NCBI GenBank assembly: GCA_032881465.1
Contig: CP126168.1
Location: forward strand, 372,001 to 436,000
From: Parvibaculaceae bacterium PLY_AMNH_Bact1
Lineage (GTDB): Bacteria; Pseudomonadota; Alphaproteobacteria; Parvibaculales; Parvibaculaceae
Length of the DNA stretch: 64,000 nucleotides
Direction of reading: 5' to 3'
Position numbers and translations under genes: made by a program. How positions within the stretch are numbered: the stretch's first letter is position 1; every line of letters starts with the position of its first letter. The notes under the pieces are model-generated. The model saw only the letters and a program-made list of their open reading frames with translations, was not told where the DNA came from and ran no database searches. Of this stretch, positions 36,733 through 46,799 are shown in pieces.

Positions 36733-37578
36733 CTAGTCCCGAAGGAGCTCGTTTACAGATGTTTTGGATCGGGTGCGCTCATCCACGGTTTTGACGATCA
36801 CGGCGCAGGCGAGGCTTGGGCCAGGCGTGCCGTCGGGCAGTGGCTTGCCAGGCAGAGCGCCAGGGACAACAACTGAATAAGGCGGCACATAGCCAACATG
36901 AACTTCGCCGGTTTCGCGGTTTACGACCTTGGTGGTCGATGTAATGAACACGCCCATGGAGAGCACAGCGCCAGTGCCGACAATCACGCCCTCAGCAACT
37001 TCTGAGCGGGCTCCGATAAAGCAGTTATCTTCAATGATGACGGGTCCAGCCTGCAGCGGTTCAAGAACGCCGCCAATGCCTGCACCACCGGAAATATGCA
37101 CATTTTTACCGATTTGAGCGCAGGACCCGACTGTTGCCCAGGTGTCGACCATTGTGCCGCTATCGACGCGTGCCCCCAGATTGACAAAGGACGGCATCAG
37201 CACAGCACCTGGCGCGATATAGGCGGATCGACGCACAATGGCACCTGGTACCGCCCGGAAGCCGGCAGCAGAAAATTCCTGCGGACCCCAGCCTTCAAAC
37301 TTTGACGGAACCTTGTCCCACCAGTTGGTGCTGTTGCCGGGACCACCCGCGATTGTCTCCATGTCATTCAGACGGAAAGACAGGAGTACAGCCTTTTTCA
37401 GCCATTGATTGACCACCCAGCCCTTGTCACCCTTTTCGGCAACCCGAGCTTCTCCATTGTCCAGGAGCGTCAGGGCCTCATTGACCGCGTCGCGCACCTC
37501 ACCAGTCGTTTTGGTGTCTATGGCGTCCACATTGTCGAAAGCCGTGTCGATGATGGATTGAAGCTCTGCTGGGGTCAT
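36733..37578 (-). CDS. dapD: Tetrahydrodipicolinate N-succinyltransferase
   Basis: 281 residues. N-terminal helical domain, then a left-handed beta helix built of hexapeptide repeats ([35 protein letters not shown] in parts; [20 protein letters not shown]). [13 protein letters not shown] is the conserved active-site loop. First step of the succinylase branch of lysine synthesis, with dapE next downstream. Confidence 0.96.
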   Translation of the reverse strand: MTPAELQSIIDTAFDNVDAIDTKTTGEVRDAVNEALTLLDNGEARVAEKGDKGWVVNQWLKKAVLLSFRLNDMETIAGGPGNSTNWWDKVPSKFEGWGPQEFSAAGFRAVPGAIVRRSAYIAPGAVLMPSFVNLGARVDSGTMVDTWATVGSCAQIGKNVHISGGAGIGGVLEPLQAGPVIIEDNCFIGARSEVAEGVIVGTGAVLSMGVFITSTTKVVNRETGEVHVGYVPPYSVVVPGALPGKPLPDGTPGPSLACAVIVKTVDERTRSKTSVNELLRD

Positions 37579-37660
37579 CTTGGGAATCCTTATTTATCGG
37601 CGCTTTGGCATGGGTTTTGAGCGCCGCGGCACCATAGCGGGGGGCAGGGGGTTGTCAACC

Positions 37661-37691
37661 AGAGCATTTCCAGCTGAAGTTGAAACGCTCT
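37661..37691. repeat. Intergenic imperfect palindrome
   Basis: AGAGCATTTC and GAAACGCTCT (nine of ten complementary) around an 11-bp loop, between dapD and the HAD gene. It recalls the short palindromic intergenic repeats beginning AGAGCATTT common in Hyphomicrobiales genomes. I see no second clear copy in this window. Confidence 0.4.
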
Positions 37692-37734
37692 AGCGTCTGG
37701 GAGTGCGACAAAACAAGAGTATTGAAGGCTCAGG

Positions 37735-38439
37735 CTAGAGGCTCTGGAGAAATTCCGTCAGATCGTCGGTCACATGGTGTACATGATCCCCATCGGCACC
37801 TTCGTGGGACATTTGCTGATGCTTTTCCGGGCCTGGCTCTCCGGGGCGTACCCAGACGGTCGTCATACCCATGTCGTGGGGGGCGAGCAGGTTCCGGGCG
37901 ATATCCTCAAACATTGCCGACCGGGTAGGGTCAATGCCCGTGCCTGAAACGAACCGCGCATAGGCTTGAGGTGCCGGTTTGGGCGTGTAGTCGACGGCCA
38001 CAATGTCATAGACCTCGTCGAAATGGTGCGTGATCCCCAGCTGCTCCGTCACGTTTTCTGCGTGAGCAACAGTCCCATTGGTGAAGATGACTTTGCGGCC
38101 GGGCAGCCGCTCGATCGCCCGGTTGAGATCATTCGCGGGTGCGATATGGCTCACATCGATTTGGTGCACATAATCCAGGAAGGCCTTAGGCGCGAGATCA
38201 TGCACTTTCATGAGGCCGCTAAGCGTGGTGCCGTGTTCAACGTAATAGTGCTTCTGCAGGCGACGGGCTTCTTCTGGATCAACGTTTAAATAGTCTGAAA
38301 TGAAGTCCCGCATTCGCACATCGACCTGGGAAAACAGATCGCATTCAGGGGGATAAAGCGTGTTGTCCAGATCAAAAACCCAGGTCTCAATGTGGAGGAA
38401 ATCGGGGTTTTTCAGGCTTTGTTCGGGTTCGTCAGACAT
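37735..38439 (-). CDS. HAD-family pyrimidine 5'-nucleotidase
   Basis: 234 residues from ATG 38439 (MSDEPEQSL). HAD motif I is WVFDLDNTLYPP, motif II IFTNGT, motif III around KPAPQAYARF and motif IV MFEDIARN. The SDT1-like cap between residues 40 and 110 and this motif I are those of bacterial pyrimidine 5'-nucleotidases that dephosphorylate UMP/CMP-type substrates. Divergent from the diguanylate cyclase. Confidence 0.88.
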   Translation of the reverse strand: MSDEPEQSLKNPDFLHIETWVFDLDNTLYPPECDLFSQVDVRMRDFISDYLNVDPEEARRLQKHYYVEHGTTLSGLMKVHDLAPKAFLDYVHQIDVSHIAPANDLNRAIERLPGRKVIFTNGTVAHAENVTEQLGITHHFDEVYDIVAVDYTPKPAPQAYARFVSGTGIDPTRSAMFEDIARNLLAPHDMGMTTVWVRPGEPGPEKHQQMSHEGADGDHVHHVTDDLTEFLQSL

Positions 38440-38514
38440 GCTCAACGCTACTCGTGGTTCGAAGCCGCACTCTGCCGAGGCATTCACTAATTAGCAACCA
38501 ACTTAAATCACTGC

Positions 38515-38529
38515 TTAAAGGCCCATTAA
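38515..38529. promoter_or_regulatory. Candidate CtrA box upstream of the diguanylate cyclase
   Basis: TTAA-AGGCCCA-TTAA matches the alphaproteobacterial CtrA consensus TTAA-N7-TTAA exactly and lies 56 bp before the cyclase ATG. A third TTAA lies 8 bp upstream (38503-38506). Confidence 0.45.
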
Positions 38530-38584
38530 GAGCCAATTGCTAGATTTGAACTCTGGCTTTTTGAGTTCAAAGGTTCCTGGTTTG

Positions 38585-40402
38585 ATGTCTGCCGCGCAGA
38601 ATGATGTTTTTTCACCGGAGCTCGTTGATGATGTTGCATCAATCGCGCCGCGTGAGCTGTTGCAGCGCTTCCGTGGGCCGGGCTTGCTGCTGGCGCAGGA
38701 AGGCGCAGTGCTGGCGAAAAACGATGCGGGTGATGAACTCATGCGCCTTATGGGGACAACGCCGGGACAGGCGCTGGATAAAATCAGCGAAACCGCGAGC
38801 GCGTTCCTGACTGTTGGCCAGACAGGCGTGCCTCTCTCCAAGCGCATTATCGTGCCGGCAGCAGCGCGGGATGAAGGTAATTTGACCTATGACATCACCG
38901 CACTTCCAGTGGACCTTCCAATGAGTAGCGGGACCAGCGTCCTTTTGCTGGCCCGCAACGTCTCTCTTGAAGGCAACCTGGTAGAGGCGCTTGTGAGCTC
39001 CCGCGCCCTGTATCGGGATCTTGCGGATTGTTCCGGCGACTTTGTTTGGGAAGTCGATGCGTCGTCGAGATTCTCCTTTGTCAGTCCGCAAGGTATTGTT
39101 GGTTATTTACCGCTGGCATTGAACGGTGCGTCACCTGCAGGCCTTGCTATGGACCCGCACGAGGCGGGCCACCTTGTGGCGCTGTTCGCGGCACGAGAAG
39201 CGATTACAGAAACCGAAGTTTGGATCCGCGGAGAAGACGGTAACGCGGCCTGCCTTATCGCCTCTGTTCGGCCTCTTACCGATGATCAGGGTGAATGGTG
39301 CGGTGCGCGGGGTGTCGCGCGCGATGTGACAGCGGAACGTCGCCGCGCGCGCGAACTGGATGAGCAGCGTGACGATGACGCGCTTATCTCAGCAATTGCG
39401 CGAGCAATACAGCAGGAGATGCAACCTCACAACATGTTGCGTGCAGCTGCCCGTGTTCTGGTGACATCATTTCAGGCCGCCGGCGCGTGGGTCGTGCCGC
39501 TCCAGGCAGATGGCACGCCGTTGAAACCGGCAGCCCGTCACATTGACTCCACTATGTCAACGGATCTTCCCGACCCCGATTTTGGGGTTTTGATGGACAC
39601 TGCCATTCCCTCAGATGAGCAGGCGCAGGCATACCAGATATGGCGGGAGGGACCTTTTCTGTGCCTTCTGACCCATCATTGGGACGTCATGAACGGGTTC
39701 GTCGTGCTGTTGGATACGGCCGGTCGCGCAGAGGCCATGCTTGCCCACGCGGCTGACCACCTTTCAAACGCGATTGAACATGCGCGTCAACTGCGCGAAC
39801 TGGATCGATTGTCCAGGACAGATGAGCTGACGGGGCTCTTGAACAGGCGTGCCTTCATTGCGGGCGTGAGCGAAAGCTTGGCCCTACATGTTGGCGAAGA
39901 AACTGCGGGCAATCTCATGTTCATCGATATGGACAATTTCAAATCGGTCAATGACACCTATGGTCATCCCGTTGGTGATGCGTTGCTGACCTCTCTCTCT
40001 ACCTTGATGGGTGAGGCGATTGCAGACCTGCCGAGAGGGGACCATCTCGCAGCCCGTTTGGGAGGCGATGAGTTCGCCATGTGGATTGGTTCTTGTGGGG
40101 AAGCGCCAGGCGCCCTTTCGGCTCTGACGGCAGAACGACTGGTCCGCGCCTTTAATCTCATCGCGGCTGAATATGGCGAGGAGGTTCTGCCTGGCCTATC
40201 TATCGGAATCGCAAGCGCAGAGCCCGGTGAAGAACTTCAGAGCCTGATGGCGCGTGCTGACCATACGCTTTACGAGGTGAAACGGTCCGGCAAGGGAACC
40301 TGGAGGATGGCATCTGAGAACAGCATCTCGAATGTTGAGCCGGTAGTACAAACGACAATCGGCAATGGGATAACTGGGGAATTGTCCGAGGGGACATCAT
40401 GA
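38585..40402 (+). CDS. Diguanylate cyclase with PAS-like and GAF-like sensing regions
   Basis: 605 residues from ATG 38585. An N-terminal PAS-like region (about 20-125), a PAS domain (LYRDLADCSGDFVWEVDASSRFSFVS) ending in a PAC-like segment, a GAF-like region (about 275-410), and a GGDEF domain with FIDMDNFKSVNDTYGHPVGD and the active motif RLGGDEFAMW (motif near residue 493). The inhibitory RxxD site is RGDH here, so product feedback is probably lost. No membrane segment: a cytoplasmic c-di-GMP synthase. It overlaps the DUF2336 gene by 4 bp. Confidence 0.92.
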   Translation: MSAAQNDVFSPELVDDVASIAPRELLQRFRGPGLLLAQEGAVLAKNDAGDELMRLMGTTPGQALDKISETASAFLTVGQTGVPLSKRIIVPAAARDEGNLTYDITALPVDLPMSSGTSVLLLARNVSLEGNLVEALVSSRALYRDLADCSGDFVWEVDASSRFSFVSPQGIVGYLPLALNGASPAGLAMDPHEAGHLVALFAAREAITETEVWIRGEDGNAACLIASVRPLTDDQGEWCGARGVARDVTAERRRARELDEQRDDDALISAIARAIQQEMQPHNMLRAAARVLVTSFQAAGAWVVPLQADGTPLKPAARHIDSTMSTDLPDPDFGVLMDTAIPSDEQAQAYQIWREGPFLCLLTHHWDVMNGFVVLLDTAGRAEAMLAHAADHLSNAIEHARQLRELDRLSRTDELTGLLNRRAFIAGVSESLALHVGEETAGNLMFIDMDNFKSVNDTYGHPVGDALLTSLSTLMGEAIADLPRGDHLAARLGGDEFAMWIGSCGEAPGALSALTAERLVRAFNLIAAEYGEEVLPGLSIGIASAEPGEELQSLMARADHTLYEVKRSGKGTWRMASENSISNVEPVVQTTIGNGITGELSEGTS

Positions 40403-41667
40403 AGAACCTGTTGAAAAGAATGTTTACCTGGCGGCGGTTGCCCAGTGACTTGAGCTATGAGGACGCGCGCGCTGTGTTGGAGAAGCATTCTCGGGCGGCA
40501 AAACGCGAACTTGCCTCCCGGACAGATGCACCCGGTGAGGTGCTCTATTACCTGTCGGAAGACGAGATGCTGGATGTGCGCGTTGCGGTTGCAGCAAACC
40601 CGTCGACACCCATTCAGGCAAGCGAGATATTGGCGGACGACCCTGAAGAGCTTGTCCGCGTGGAGCTTGCGCGGCGGATATCGAGGTTGGTTCCTGGCGC
40701 CGATGAACATATGCAGGGAGATTTGTTGGAGCGGGTCATTGCGCTCGTTGAAAAACTTGCCGCAGACAAACTTCCGCGTGTGCGTGCCATTGTCGCTGAA
40801 GAGATAAAGGCGAGTGATAATGTGCCCCCACGCATCGTTCAAAGGCTCGCCAGGGACGTTGAGATATCGGTCGCGGCTCCGGTGCTTGAATATTCACCCC
40901 TTCTGTCTGATGCAGACTTGATGGAACTGATCGCCGGAAGTGCAGTGGACGGTGCTGCGGAGGCCATCGCGCGCCGCGAGAACATGGGCGAAGAGATTGT
41001 CGAGAAGGTTGCGCAGTCTCTCGACATCCCTGCTGTCACGGCGCTACTCGCCAATCCCAATGTCCAGATTAGAGAAGACACACTTGATCTCCTGATCACC
41101 AAAGCGATTGATATCGAAGCGCTTCACGAACCGCTTGTGATGCGGCCAAACCTGTCCATTCGTGCGATCAAACGGATCGCGAGCTTTGTCGCCAGGTCTC
41201 TACTGGAAGATCTGCTGGTGCAAGAAGGGCTGGACGAAGAAACGCAGAAAGAACTGCGTGATCGTGTAATGGAACGCGTCGCCGATGAAGATGGCACAGA
41301 AAAGCTGGATGCGACTCTTGCATCTGTTCGCAAGGCCTATGAAGCAGGCAAGCTGGACAATGCCGCGGTCACCACGCTTGCCGATACGGGTCAAAAGGAA
41401 TGCCTGTGCATGGCACTCTCGCTCTTGATTGAGGTGCCTGTGAAAAAAATCACAGAGATTATGGATGCTAAATCACCAGAAGCGATTGCATCTGTCTGCT
41501 GGAAGGCGGAACTCAGTATGAGAACGGCGCTGGCCGTTCAAAAGGCGCTGCATATAAAGCACACGGACCTTCTTCTTCCTAAAAACGGGTTTGAATATCC
41601 GCTTGAAGATAAGAAGATGAACCTGCAATTGGCGTTCTTTGAACTAGCGCCTAAGGGAGAGAGCTAG
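40399..41667 (+). CDS. DUF2336 HEAT-like repeat protein
   Basis: 422 residues starting in ATGA over the cyclase stop. Repeated helical pairs of the HEAT type: VRVAVAANPSTPIQASEILADD, VRVELARRISRLVPG, PRVRAIVAEEIKAS, IREDTLDLLITKA. The C-terminal part is DUF2336, an alphaproteobacterial family without known activity. Coupling to a diguanylate cyclase suggests a scaffold or effector for that signalling route, an inference. Confidence 0.85.
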   Translation: MKNLLKRMFTWRRLPSDLSYEDARAVLEKHSRAAKRELASRTDAPGEVLYYLSEDEMLDVRVAVAANPSTPIQASEILADDPEELVRVELARRISRLVPGADEHMQGDLLERVIALVEKLAADKLPRVRAIVAEEIKASDNVPPRIVQRLARDVEISVAAPVLEYSPLLSDADLMELIAGSAVDGAAEAIARRENMGEEIVEKVAQSLDIPAVTALLANPNVQIREDTLDLLITKAIDIEALHEPLVMRPNLSIRAIKRIASFVARSLLEDLLVQEGLDEETQKELRDRVMERVADEDGTEKLDATLASVRKAYEAGKLDNAAVTTLADTGQKECLCMALSLLIEVPVKKITEIMDAKSPEAIASVCWKAELSMRTALAVQKALHIKHTDLLLPKNGFEYPLEDKKMNLQLAFFELAPKGES

Positions 41668-41676
41668 AGCGGTTCG

Positions 41677-42711
41677 CTATTTAAGCGTTTCTGTCCAAAC
41701 AAGCGCTTCGCCGGTATCAATCCGTTTAAATCCGGTGTCATCAAAACCGCGCTCTGGGCACCCTTCGCGGCCCTCAATTTCAAACCGAGTGCCTTTTGTG
41801 CAAAAGGTGTGATTGCCCGCCCAGACAAGGTCTTGCCCGGCGCGGCGCGCGACCAGCCCACCCCCGTCAACAGCTTCCGCGTAGGTGTAATAGTACTGCT
41901 CTTTCAACTCACCTTTGATGGCTTTTTCACAGCGATCCGGTTCGATGCGGATCCAACCGCTGGATGCGAAATCCTCACCGCTTTGATAGCCAACGGCCGC
42001 CCAGACGAGGAAATCTGTTGTATTGCAGATCGACAAGCCCGTGCCAGCCTGACGCTGATCTGCGCTTTCGATAAGGGCGTTAAATAGCGCGGGTGTAACT
42101 TTGCCGTCTGCCCGAAGGTTGATCGATTGTTGGAAGTTCTTGATCGCGGTGGTTGTGCGCCGACCGCTTAGTCCATCGATCTGGGAAATCGAGGCACCGG
42201 TATCCCGCAGCAATCTCTGGGCTCCTGCGATTTCGGCCCGGTTCAGCGTGTAATTGCTGGGTTCTGAAAACGTCGTCGTCCATTTATTGCCACTGCGCGT
42301 TTCAACGCGGGTGAAATCGAACCCATCAAAGCCACGCGTGGCACAATTCGTCCGGTCATTGACGAGAAAATCCCCAGGCGCGGTGCAGAAGCGGTCAGAG
42401 CCACTGAAATATTTTGTGCCCCCTTCATGCGCATCTATCGACCGGGCAAAAACATAATATTCGTCATGTTCTATGCGCCCGGGAAGAACGGCGTTGCAGG
42501 CGCCGGGAAGGATGCGAAACCATCCCTGGCTTTGCCACCCGTCGGCGGTTTCGTACCCAATTGCTGCATCCAGGACATAGGTGGTTGTGTTGCAGAAGCG
42601 ATATTCTGCTTTCGCGGGTGTGCTTAGTAAAAAGAATGCGGCGCAGAAAATGGCGGCCGCTAAGGCATTGTGCTGAGCGGACCAGCGCTGCCCGCTGCTA
42701 ACTTCGTTCAT
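41677..42711 (-). CDS. Secreted protein with two DUF1036 domains around a peptidoglycan-binding domain
   Basis: 344 residues. A hydrophobic leader ends AFFLLSTPAKAEY (signal peptide). The first DUF1036 is YRFCNTTTYVLDAAIGYETADGWQSQGWFRI..., followed by a PG_binding_1-like unit (AEIAGAQRLLRDTGASISQIDGLSGRRTTTAIKNFQ, about 163-205), then a second DUF1036 (LSICNTTDFLVWAAVGYQSGEDFASSGWIRI). Cys residues are conserved between the two copies. DUF1036 is known in alphaproteobacteria as small periplasmic proteins of unknown role. The internal duplication and murein-binding unit suggest a wall-attached protein. Confidence 0.82.
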   Translation of the reverse strand: MNEVSSGQRWSAQHNALAAAIFCAAFFLLSTPAKAEYRFCNTTTYVLDAAIGYETADGWQSQGWFRILPGACNAVLPGRIEHDEYYVFARSIDAHEGGTKYFSGSDRFCTAPGDFLVNDRTNCATRGFDGFDFTRVETRSGNKWTTTFSEPSNYTLNRAEIAGAQRLLRDTGASISQIDGLSGRRTTTAIKNFQQSINLRADGKVTPALFNALIESADQRQAGTGLSICNTTDFLVWAAVGYQSGEDFASSGWIRIEPDRCEKAIKGELKEQYYYTYAEAVDGGGLVARRAGQDLVWAGNHTFCTKGTRFEIEGREGCPERGFDDTGFKRIDTGEALVWTETLK

Positions 42712-42824
42712 ATTTCTCGATCCAAAACACGTGCCCCACCAAGCGTCTTTGGAGACAATAGCATTCTGGCGAGTGCTGCCAAGTGCTCTAAGCCCTCTGC
42801 TGTATGTTTGTCGCGGTACAGGTG

Positions 42825-43727
42825 CTAACCGTCTTTGATAAGTGTCCCGACACCATGTTCAGTAAAGAGTTCCAGCAACACGGCATGGGGCACCCGACCG
42901 TCCAGAATGACCACCGCTTCAACGCCGTCATTCACAGCATCAATGCAGGTCTCCAGCTTTGGGATCATTCCGCCAGAAATTGTCCCGTCTTCCATCAGAG
43001 TGTTCGCTTCCGCGATAGTAAGGCCGGTGACGAGCGTCCCTTCTTTGTCGAGAACACCGCTCACATCGGTGAGAAGGAGGAGACGTTTGGCACTTGTGGC
43101 CGCAGCGATTGCACCTGCAGCGGTATCTGCGTTGATATTATAGGTGTCCCCGGTCTCTGATACACCAAGAGGTGCGATCACCGGAATAATGTCAGAGGCA
43201 ATCATGGTTTCCAGAATTTCCGGGTTTACCTTCTGAGGCTCTCCTACGAACCCGAGATCAACCGCTTTTTCCACATTGGAATCCGGGTCATGTTTCTGCG
43301 TGACTTTCCGGGCAATAAGGAGGTTGCCGTCTTTGCCTGAAAGCCCAACAGCCCGTCCGCCCGCCTGATTGAGCGCGCCGACAATCTGTTTATTGATGGA
43401 GCCTGCAAGCACCATCTCCACAATTTCCACCGTATTTTTATCGGTGACACGCAGGCCGTCGGAAAACGTGCTTTCAATATTGAGTTTTTTCAGCATGGCG
43501 CCGATTTGCGGGCCACCACCGTGGACCACAATCGGATTGATGCCGGATTGCTTTAGAAGCACGACGTCTCGGGCGAACTGCGCTGACAGTTCTGCATTGC
43601 CCATGGCATGCCCGCCATATTTGACGACGATTGTGCGCTTGTCGTAGCGCTGCATGTAAGGCAGTGCTTCAGAGAGGATTTTGGCCCGGTCGATACCGGT
43701 TTCCGGGTCGTTTTCTTGGTCGATCAT
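42825..43727 (-). CDS. argB: Acetylglutamate kinase
   Basis: 300 residues of the amino-acid kinase family: [40 protein letters not shown] and [28 protein letters not shown] (in parts). The N-terminal helix ([19 protein letters not shown]) is that of arginine-sensitive hexameric forms. Phosphorylates N-acetylglutamate in arginine synthesis. Last gene in the rpmH-rnpA-yidC-engB-argB order. Confidence 0.96.
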   Translation of the reverse strand: MIDQENDPETGIDRAKILSEALPYMQRYDKRTIVVKYGGHAMGNAELSAQFARDVVLLKQSGINPIVVHGGGPQIGAMLKKLNIESTFSDGLRVTDKNTVEIVEMVLAGSINKQIVGALNQAGGRAVGLSGKDGNLLIARKVTQKHDPDSNVEKAVDLGFVGEPQKVNPEILETMIASDIIPVIAPLGVSETGDTYNINADTAAGAIAAATSAKRLLLLTDVSGVLDKEGTLVTGLTIAEANTLMEDGTISGGMIPKLETCIDAVNDGVEAVVILDGRVPHAVLLELFTEHGVGTLIKDG

Positions 43728-43808
43728 CGCTGCTGTCTGATGGGCGCGCCATACTTGCGCAAGCGCACTCCTGCCCCCTGCATTGTGAGCCTGGTGTTGT
43801 GTCAGGCT

Positions 43809-44492
43809 TTACGTGCCAGCTTTATATCCCATGGGAGCAAGCTCTGCCAGTTCGGCAATATGGGCGCGGAGTTCAGGAATGCCTGTGCCCTTTTCAGATG
43901 ACGTAACCGCGATCTCAGGGAACGCCGCGACGTGTTTGCGAAGCTGAGCTTTGGTTGTTTCCAGCCGCTTTTCAATTTCGCCCTTTTTGAGCTTGTCAGC
44001 TTTGGTGAGCACGATGAGGTAGGAAACAGCAGCTTTGTCCAGCATGGCCATCACTTCTTCATCATTCTTTTTGATGCCGTGACGCGCATCAATCAGCAGC
44101 AGGACGCGGCGCAGTGTGGCGCGGCCCTGCAGATAGGTCATCACCAGATCGGTCCAGGTCGCGATCCGGTCCTTGGACTCCCGAGCATAACCATAGCCGG
44201 GCAGGTCTACCAGAAAGAGGCCTTCACGACCCGGTTGGCCGAGGGTGAAATAGTTTACCTCCTGGGTACGTCCGGGCGTGTTGGATGTGCGCGCGAGGGT
44301 CTTGCGGCCCGTCATGGCATTGACGAGGCTTGACTTGCCCACATTGGACCGCCCTGCAAAGGCGATCTCAGGGAGTGCGTCGTTGGGAAGCCCATCCAGT
44401 TTGACGACACCCTTCACGAAAGTGCATGGCTGTGCAAAGAGCCAATGCCCTTTCTCCAGCTCTGCCTTCTGCTCAGGAGTATCGCCGTCCAT
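43809..44492 (-). CDS. engB: Ribosome-biogenesis GTPase EngB (YsxC/YihA)
   Basis: 227 residues: G1 [15 protein letters not shown]2/switch [15 protein letters not shown]3 [11 protein letters not shown]4 LTKADKLK and G5 near TSSEKGTGI. Needed for 50S assembly. Six bases separate it from yidC upstream. Confidence 0.96.
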   Translation of the reverse strand: MDGDTPEQKAELEKGHWLFAQPCTFVKGVVKLDGLPNDALPEIAFAGRSNVGKSSLVNAMTGRKTLARTSNTPGRTQEVNYFTLGQPGREGLFLVDLPGYGYARESKDRIATWTDLVMTYLQGRATLRRVLLLIDARHGIKKNDEEVMAMLDKAAVSYLIVLTKADKLKKGEIEKRLETTKAQLRKHVAAFPEIAVTSSEKGTGIPELRAHIAELAELAPMGYKAGT

Positions 44493-44498
44493 CGGGAG

Positions 44499-46310
44499 TC
44501 AGGTTTCGTCTTTACTGGCGGAACGCTTGAACAGTTTCTCGATCCCCAGATTTGAGAAAAGCTCAATTGGCACGCCTTGACGCCGCATGATCACACCCTG
44601 CTGAAGAACAGAGAGCAGGTTGTTCCACGCCCAGTAGATGACGAGACCCGCAGGGAAGCTTGCCAGAATAAAGACGAAGAAGAGCGGCATCCAGGTGAAG
44701 ATCATCTGTTGCGTTGGGTCCGACGGAGCAGGGTTCATGCGCTGCTGCACAAACATGGTGATGCCCATGAGAAGCGGCCAGACACCAACCATCAGAAGCG
44801 ATGGAGGGTCCCAGGGAATGAGGCCAAACAGGTTGAACAGTGTCGTGGGATCGGGGGCAGACAGGTCCTGGATCCAGCCATAGAAGGGCGCATGGCGCAT
44901 TTCGATGGTGACAAAGAGGACTTTGTAGAGCGCAAAGAAGACAGGGATCTGGATCACCACCGGCAAACAACCAGCAAGCGGGTTCACCTTCTCCTTCTTG
45001 TAGAGCTCCATGATTTCTTGCTGCTGCTTCATCTTGTCATCAGCATATTGATCGCGCAGCTTTTCCATGTCGGGCTGCAGCTTCTTCATCTTACTCATCG
45101 CTTCGTAAGAACGGTTGGCGAGCGGGAAAAAGAAAAGCTTGATGATGACTGTGACGATCAGAATGGCGATCCCGAAATTGCCGACAATATCGAACACATA
45201 GTCAAGCCCCAGAAAAAGAGGCTTGGTGAGGAAGTAGAACCATCCCCAGTCGATCATCAGCTCAAAGCGGAAGATGCCTTCCTCATCATAAGCATCGATC
45301 ATGTCGACCACTTTGGCACCTGCATAAAGCCGGGCGGTGTGATTAAGCGACGCACCGGGGGCGGCTGTCAGGCCATCAACAACCAGGTAATCCGTCTGAT
45401 AGACATTCTTCCGCGGATTGGGCCCTTCAGAAAAACGGGCATCAAAATTGGCGCCCTGTTCAGGGATTAGAACCGTCGCCCAATACTTATCGGTAATGCC
45501 GAGCCAGCCTTCATTGGCTGTGTATTTGATCTCGCGATCTTCGAGGATCTCGTCATAGTCAATTTCGACAAGCCCTTCTTCTTCGCCCAATACGCCAATC
45601 ATGCCTTCATGCAGAATGAAGAAACCTTCAATCTCCGGCGTGCCCGTCCGCGACACCAGGCCGTAGGGGTAAAGCGTGATAGGTGTCCCCGTATTGTTCA
45701 CGACATTCTGCTCGACGGTGAACATGTAATTCTCGTCGATCGTGATGGTGCGGTTGAAGACGAGGCCTTCGCCATTGTCATAGGTGAGCGTGACCGAGCC
45801 GTTGGCCGCCAGTGATGCACCGGCAGGCGCTGTCCAGATCGTGTCTCGTGTAGGAAGTTTCAGGCCCGCAGAGGCAGGTGCTGACCATCCAAATTCAGCG
45901 AAATAGGGTGAGATGGAGTTGGCAGGCGAGAAGAGAACAATCTCCGGTGACGTTGGATCAACAGTCTCGCGATAAGTATGCAGTTGCAGATCGTCAATCC
46001 GTGCGCCGGTGAGTGAGATCGAGCCTGCGACAAGGTCCGTGTCGATTTGCACCCGCTTGCTCTGGGTGAGAGCCAGGTCCCGTGGCAGGCCTGTAAGCAG
46101 TGTGCCGTCGCCAAGATCGGCGGGGCTATTAGGTCGGCTCTCAAGCACCTGTGGGATTGCTGATTCAGCTGCTTCTTCCTGGGCCGCCGCGATTTCAGCC
46201 TGCACTGCGCGCTCGGCCTCCATCTTCGGCTCAATAAAGAAGTACTGCCATCCTGCAAGAACGGCCATCGATAGGACGGCGGCAAGAAGTAAGTTCTTAT
46301 TGTCAGACAT
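44499..46310 (-). CDS. yidC: Membrane protein insertase YidC
   Basis: 603 residues. N-terminal signal-anchor (NLLLAAVLSMAVLAGWQYFF), a large periplasmic beta domain (about 60-350) and the 60KD_IMP insertase core with five helices (YVFDIVGNFGIAILIVTVIIKL onward; MKKLQPDMEKLRDQY; NPLAGCLPVVIQIPVFFALYKVL). Inserts proteins into the inner membrane with or without Sec. Last helix FPAGLVIYWAWNNLLSVLQQ is conserved. Confidence 0.96.
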   Translation of the reverse strand: MSDNKNLLLAAVLSMAVLAGWQYFFIEPKMEAERAVQAEIAAAQEEAAESAIPQVLESRPNSPADLGDGTLLTGLPRDLALTQSKRVQIDTDLVAGSISLTGARIDDLQLHTYRETVDPTSPEIVLFSPANSISPYFAEFGWSAPASAGLKLPTRDTIWTAPAGASLAANGSVTLTYDNGEGLVFNRTITIDENYMFTVEQNVVNNTGTPITLYPYGLVSRTGTPEIEGFFILHEGMIGVLGEEEGLVEIDYDEILEDREIKYTANEGWLGITDKYWATVLIPEQGANFDARFSEGPNPRKNVYQTDYLVVDGLTAAPGASLNHTARLYAGAKVVDMIDAYDEEGIFRFELMIDWGWFYFLTKPLFLGLDYVFDIVGNFGIAILIVTVIIKLFFFPLANRSYEAMSKMKKLQPDMEKLRDQYADDKMKQQQEIMELYKKEKVNPLAGCLPVVIQIPVFFALYKVLFVTIEMRHAPFYGWIQDLSAPDPTTLFNLFGLIPWDPPSLLMVGVWPLLMGITMFVQQRMNPAPSDPTQQMIFTWMPLFFVFILASFPAGLVIYWAWNNLLSVLQQGVIMRRQGVPIELFSNLGIEKLFKRSASKDET

Positions 46311-46319
46311 GAACTAAGA

Positions 46320-46712
46320 TCACCCTTGTTTCTGAGATGCCTGTCGCCGCTTATGTGCGTCGCGTGTCTTTTGTGCGTGCACTTTGGCGAGAGCCGTTTC
46401 AAGATCCCTTGTGAGATCGGTGTAAGAGCGGGAAATGGTTCCCGCGCGCCCAATGAGGACGTAGTCGTACCCCGGACGGGCGGCAAGTGCCAGAACGTCA
46501 GATGCGACAGAACGCAGCCGACGTTTCGCCCGGTTTCTGATATGGGCTTTGCCCACTTTTTTTGTAACGGTAAAGCCGACACGAGCCTCTGCTTGGGGCT
46601 CGGTCTGTGTCTGTGTTTGCTTCTGGGCCTGAAGCACAAGCCCTGGGGCCGCCCATTTGTGGCCTTTGGCAGCTTTCAGGAAATCGCGGCGGGCCTTGAG
46701 GCGCTCCATCAT
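46320..46712 (-). CDS. rnpA: Ribonuclease P protein component
   Basis: 130 residues. RNR motif KVGKAHIRNRAKRRLRS and N-terminal RLKARRDFLKA are diagnostic. A Gln/Thr/Glu insertion (QKQTQTQTEPQAEA) lies between beta strands at about 30-45; insertions here are common in this class. Ends 9 bp before yidC. 87 bp separate it from rpmH. Confidence 0.94.
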   Translation of the reverse strand: MMERLKARRDFLKAAKGHKWAAPGLVLQAQKQTQTQTEPQAEARVGFTVTKKVGKAHIRNRAKRRLRSVASDVLALAARPGYDYVLIGRAGTISRSYTDLTRDLETALAKVHAQKTRDAHKRRQASQKQG

Positions 46713-46799
46713 TGGATCCCCTTGGGTCTTCGAAAAGAAAAGGGGCTCTCCGCCTCCAGAAACCCTGCAAAGAGGGTTTTCTCGCCCAATAGGAGAGTT

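Noticed and set aside
44577-45470. Long plus-strand open frame (297 codons)
   Set aside because: Antisense to the conserved insertase core of yidC. The translation is low-complexity His/Asp/Arg.
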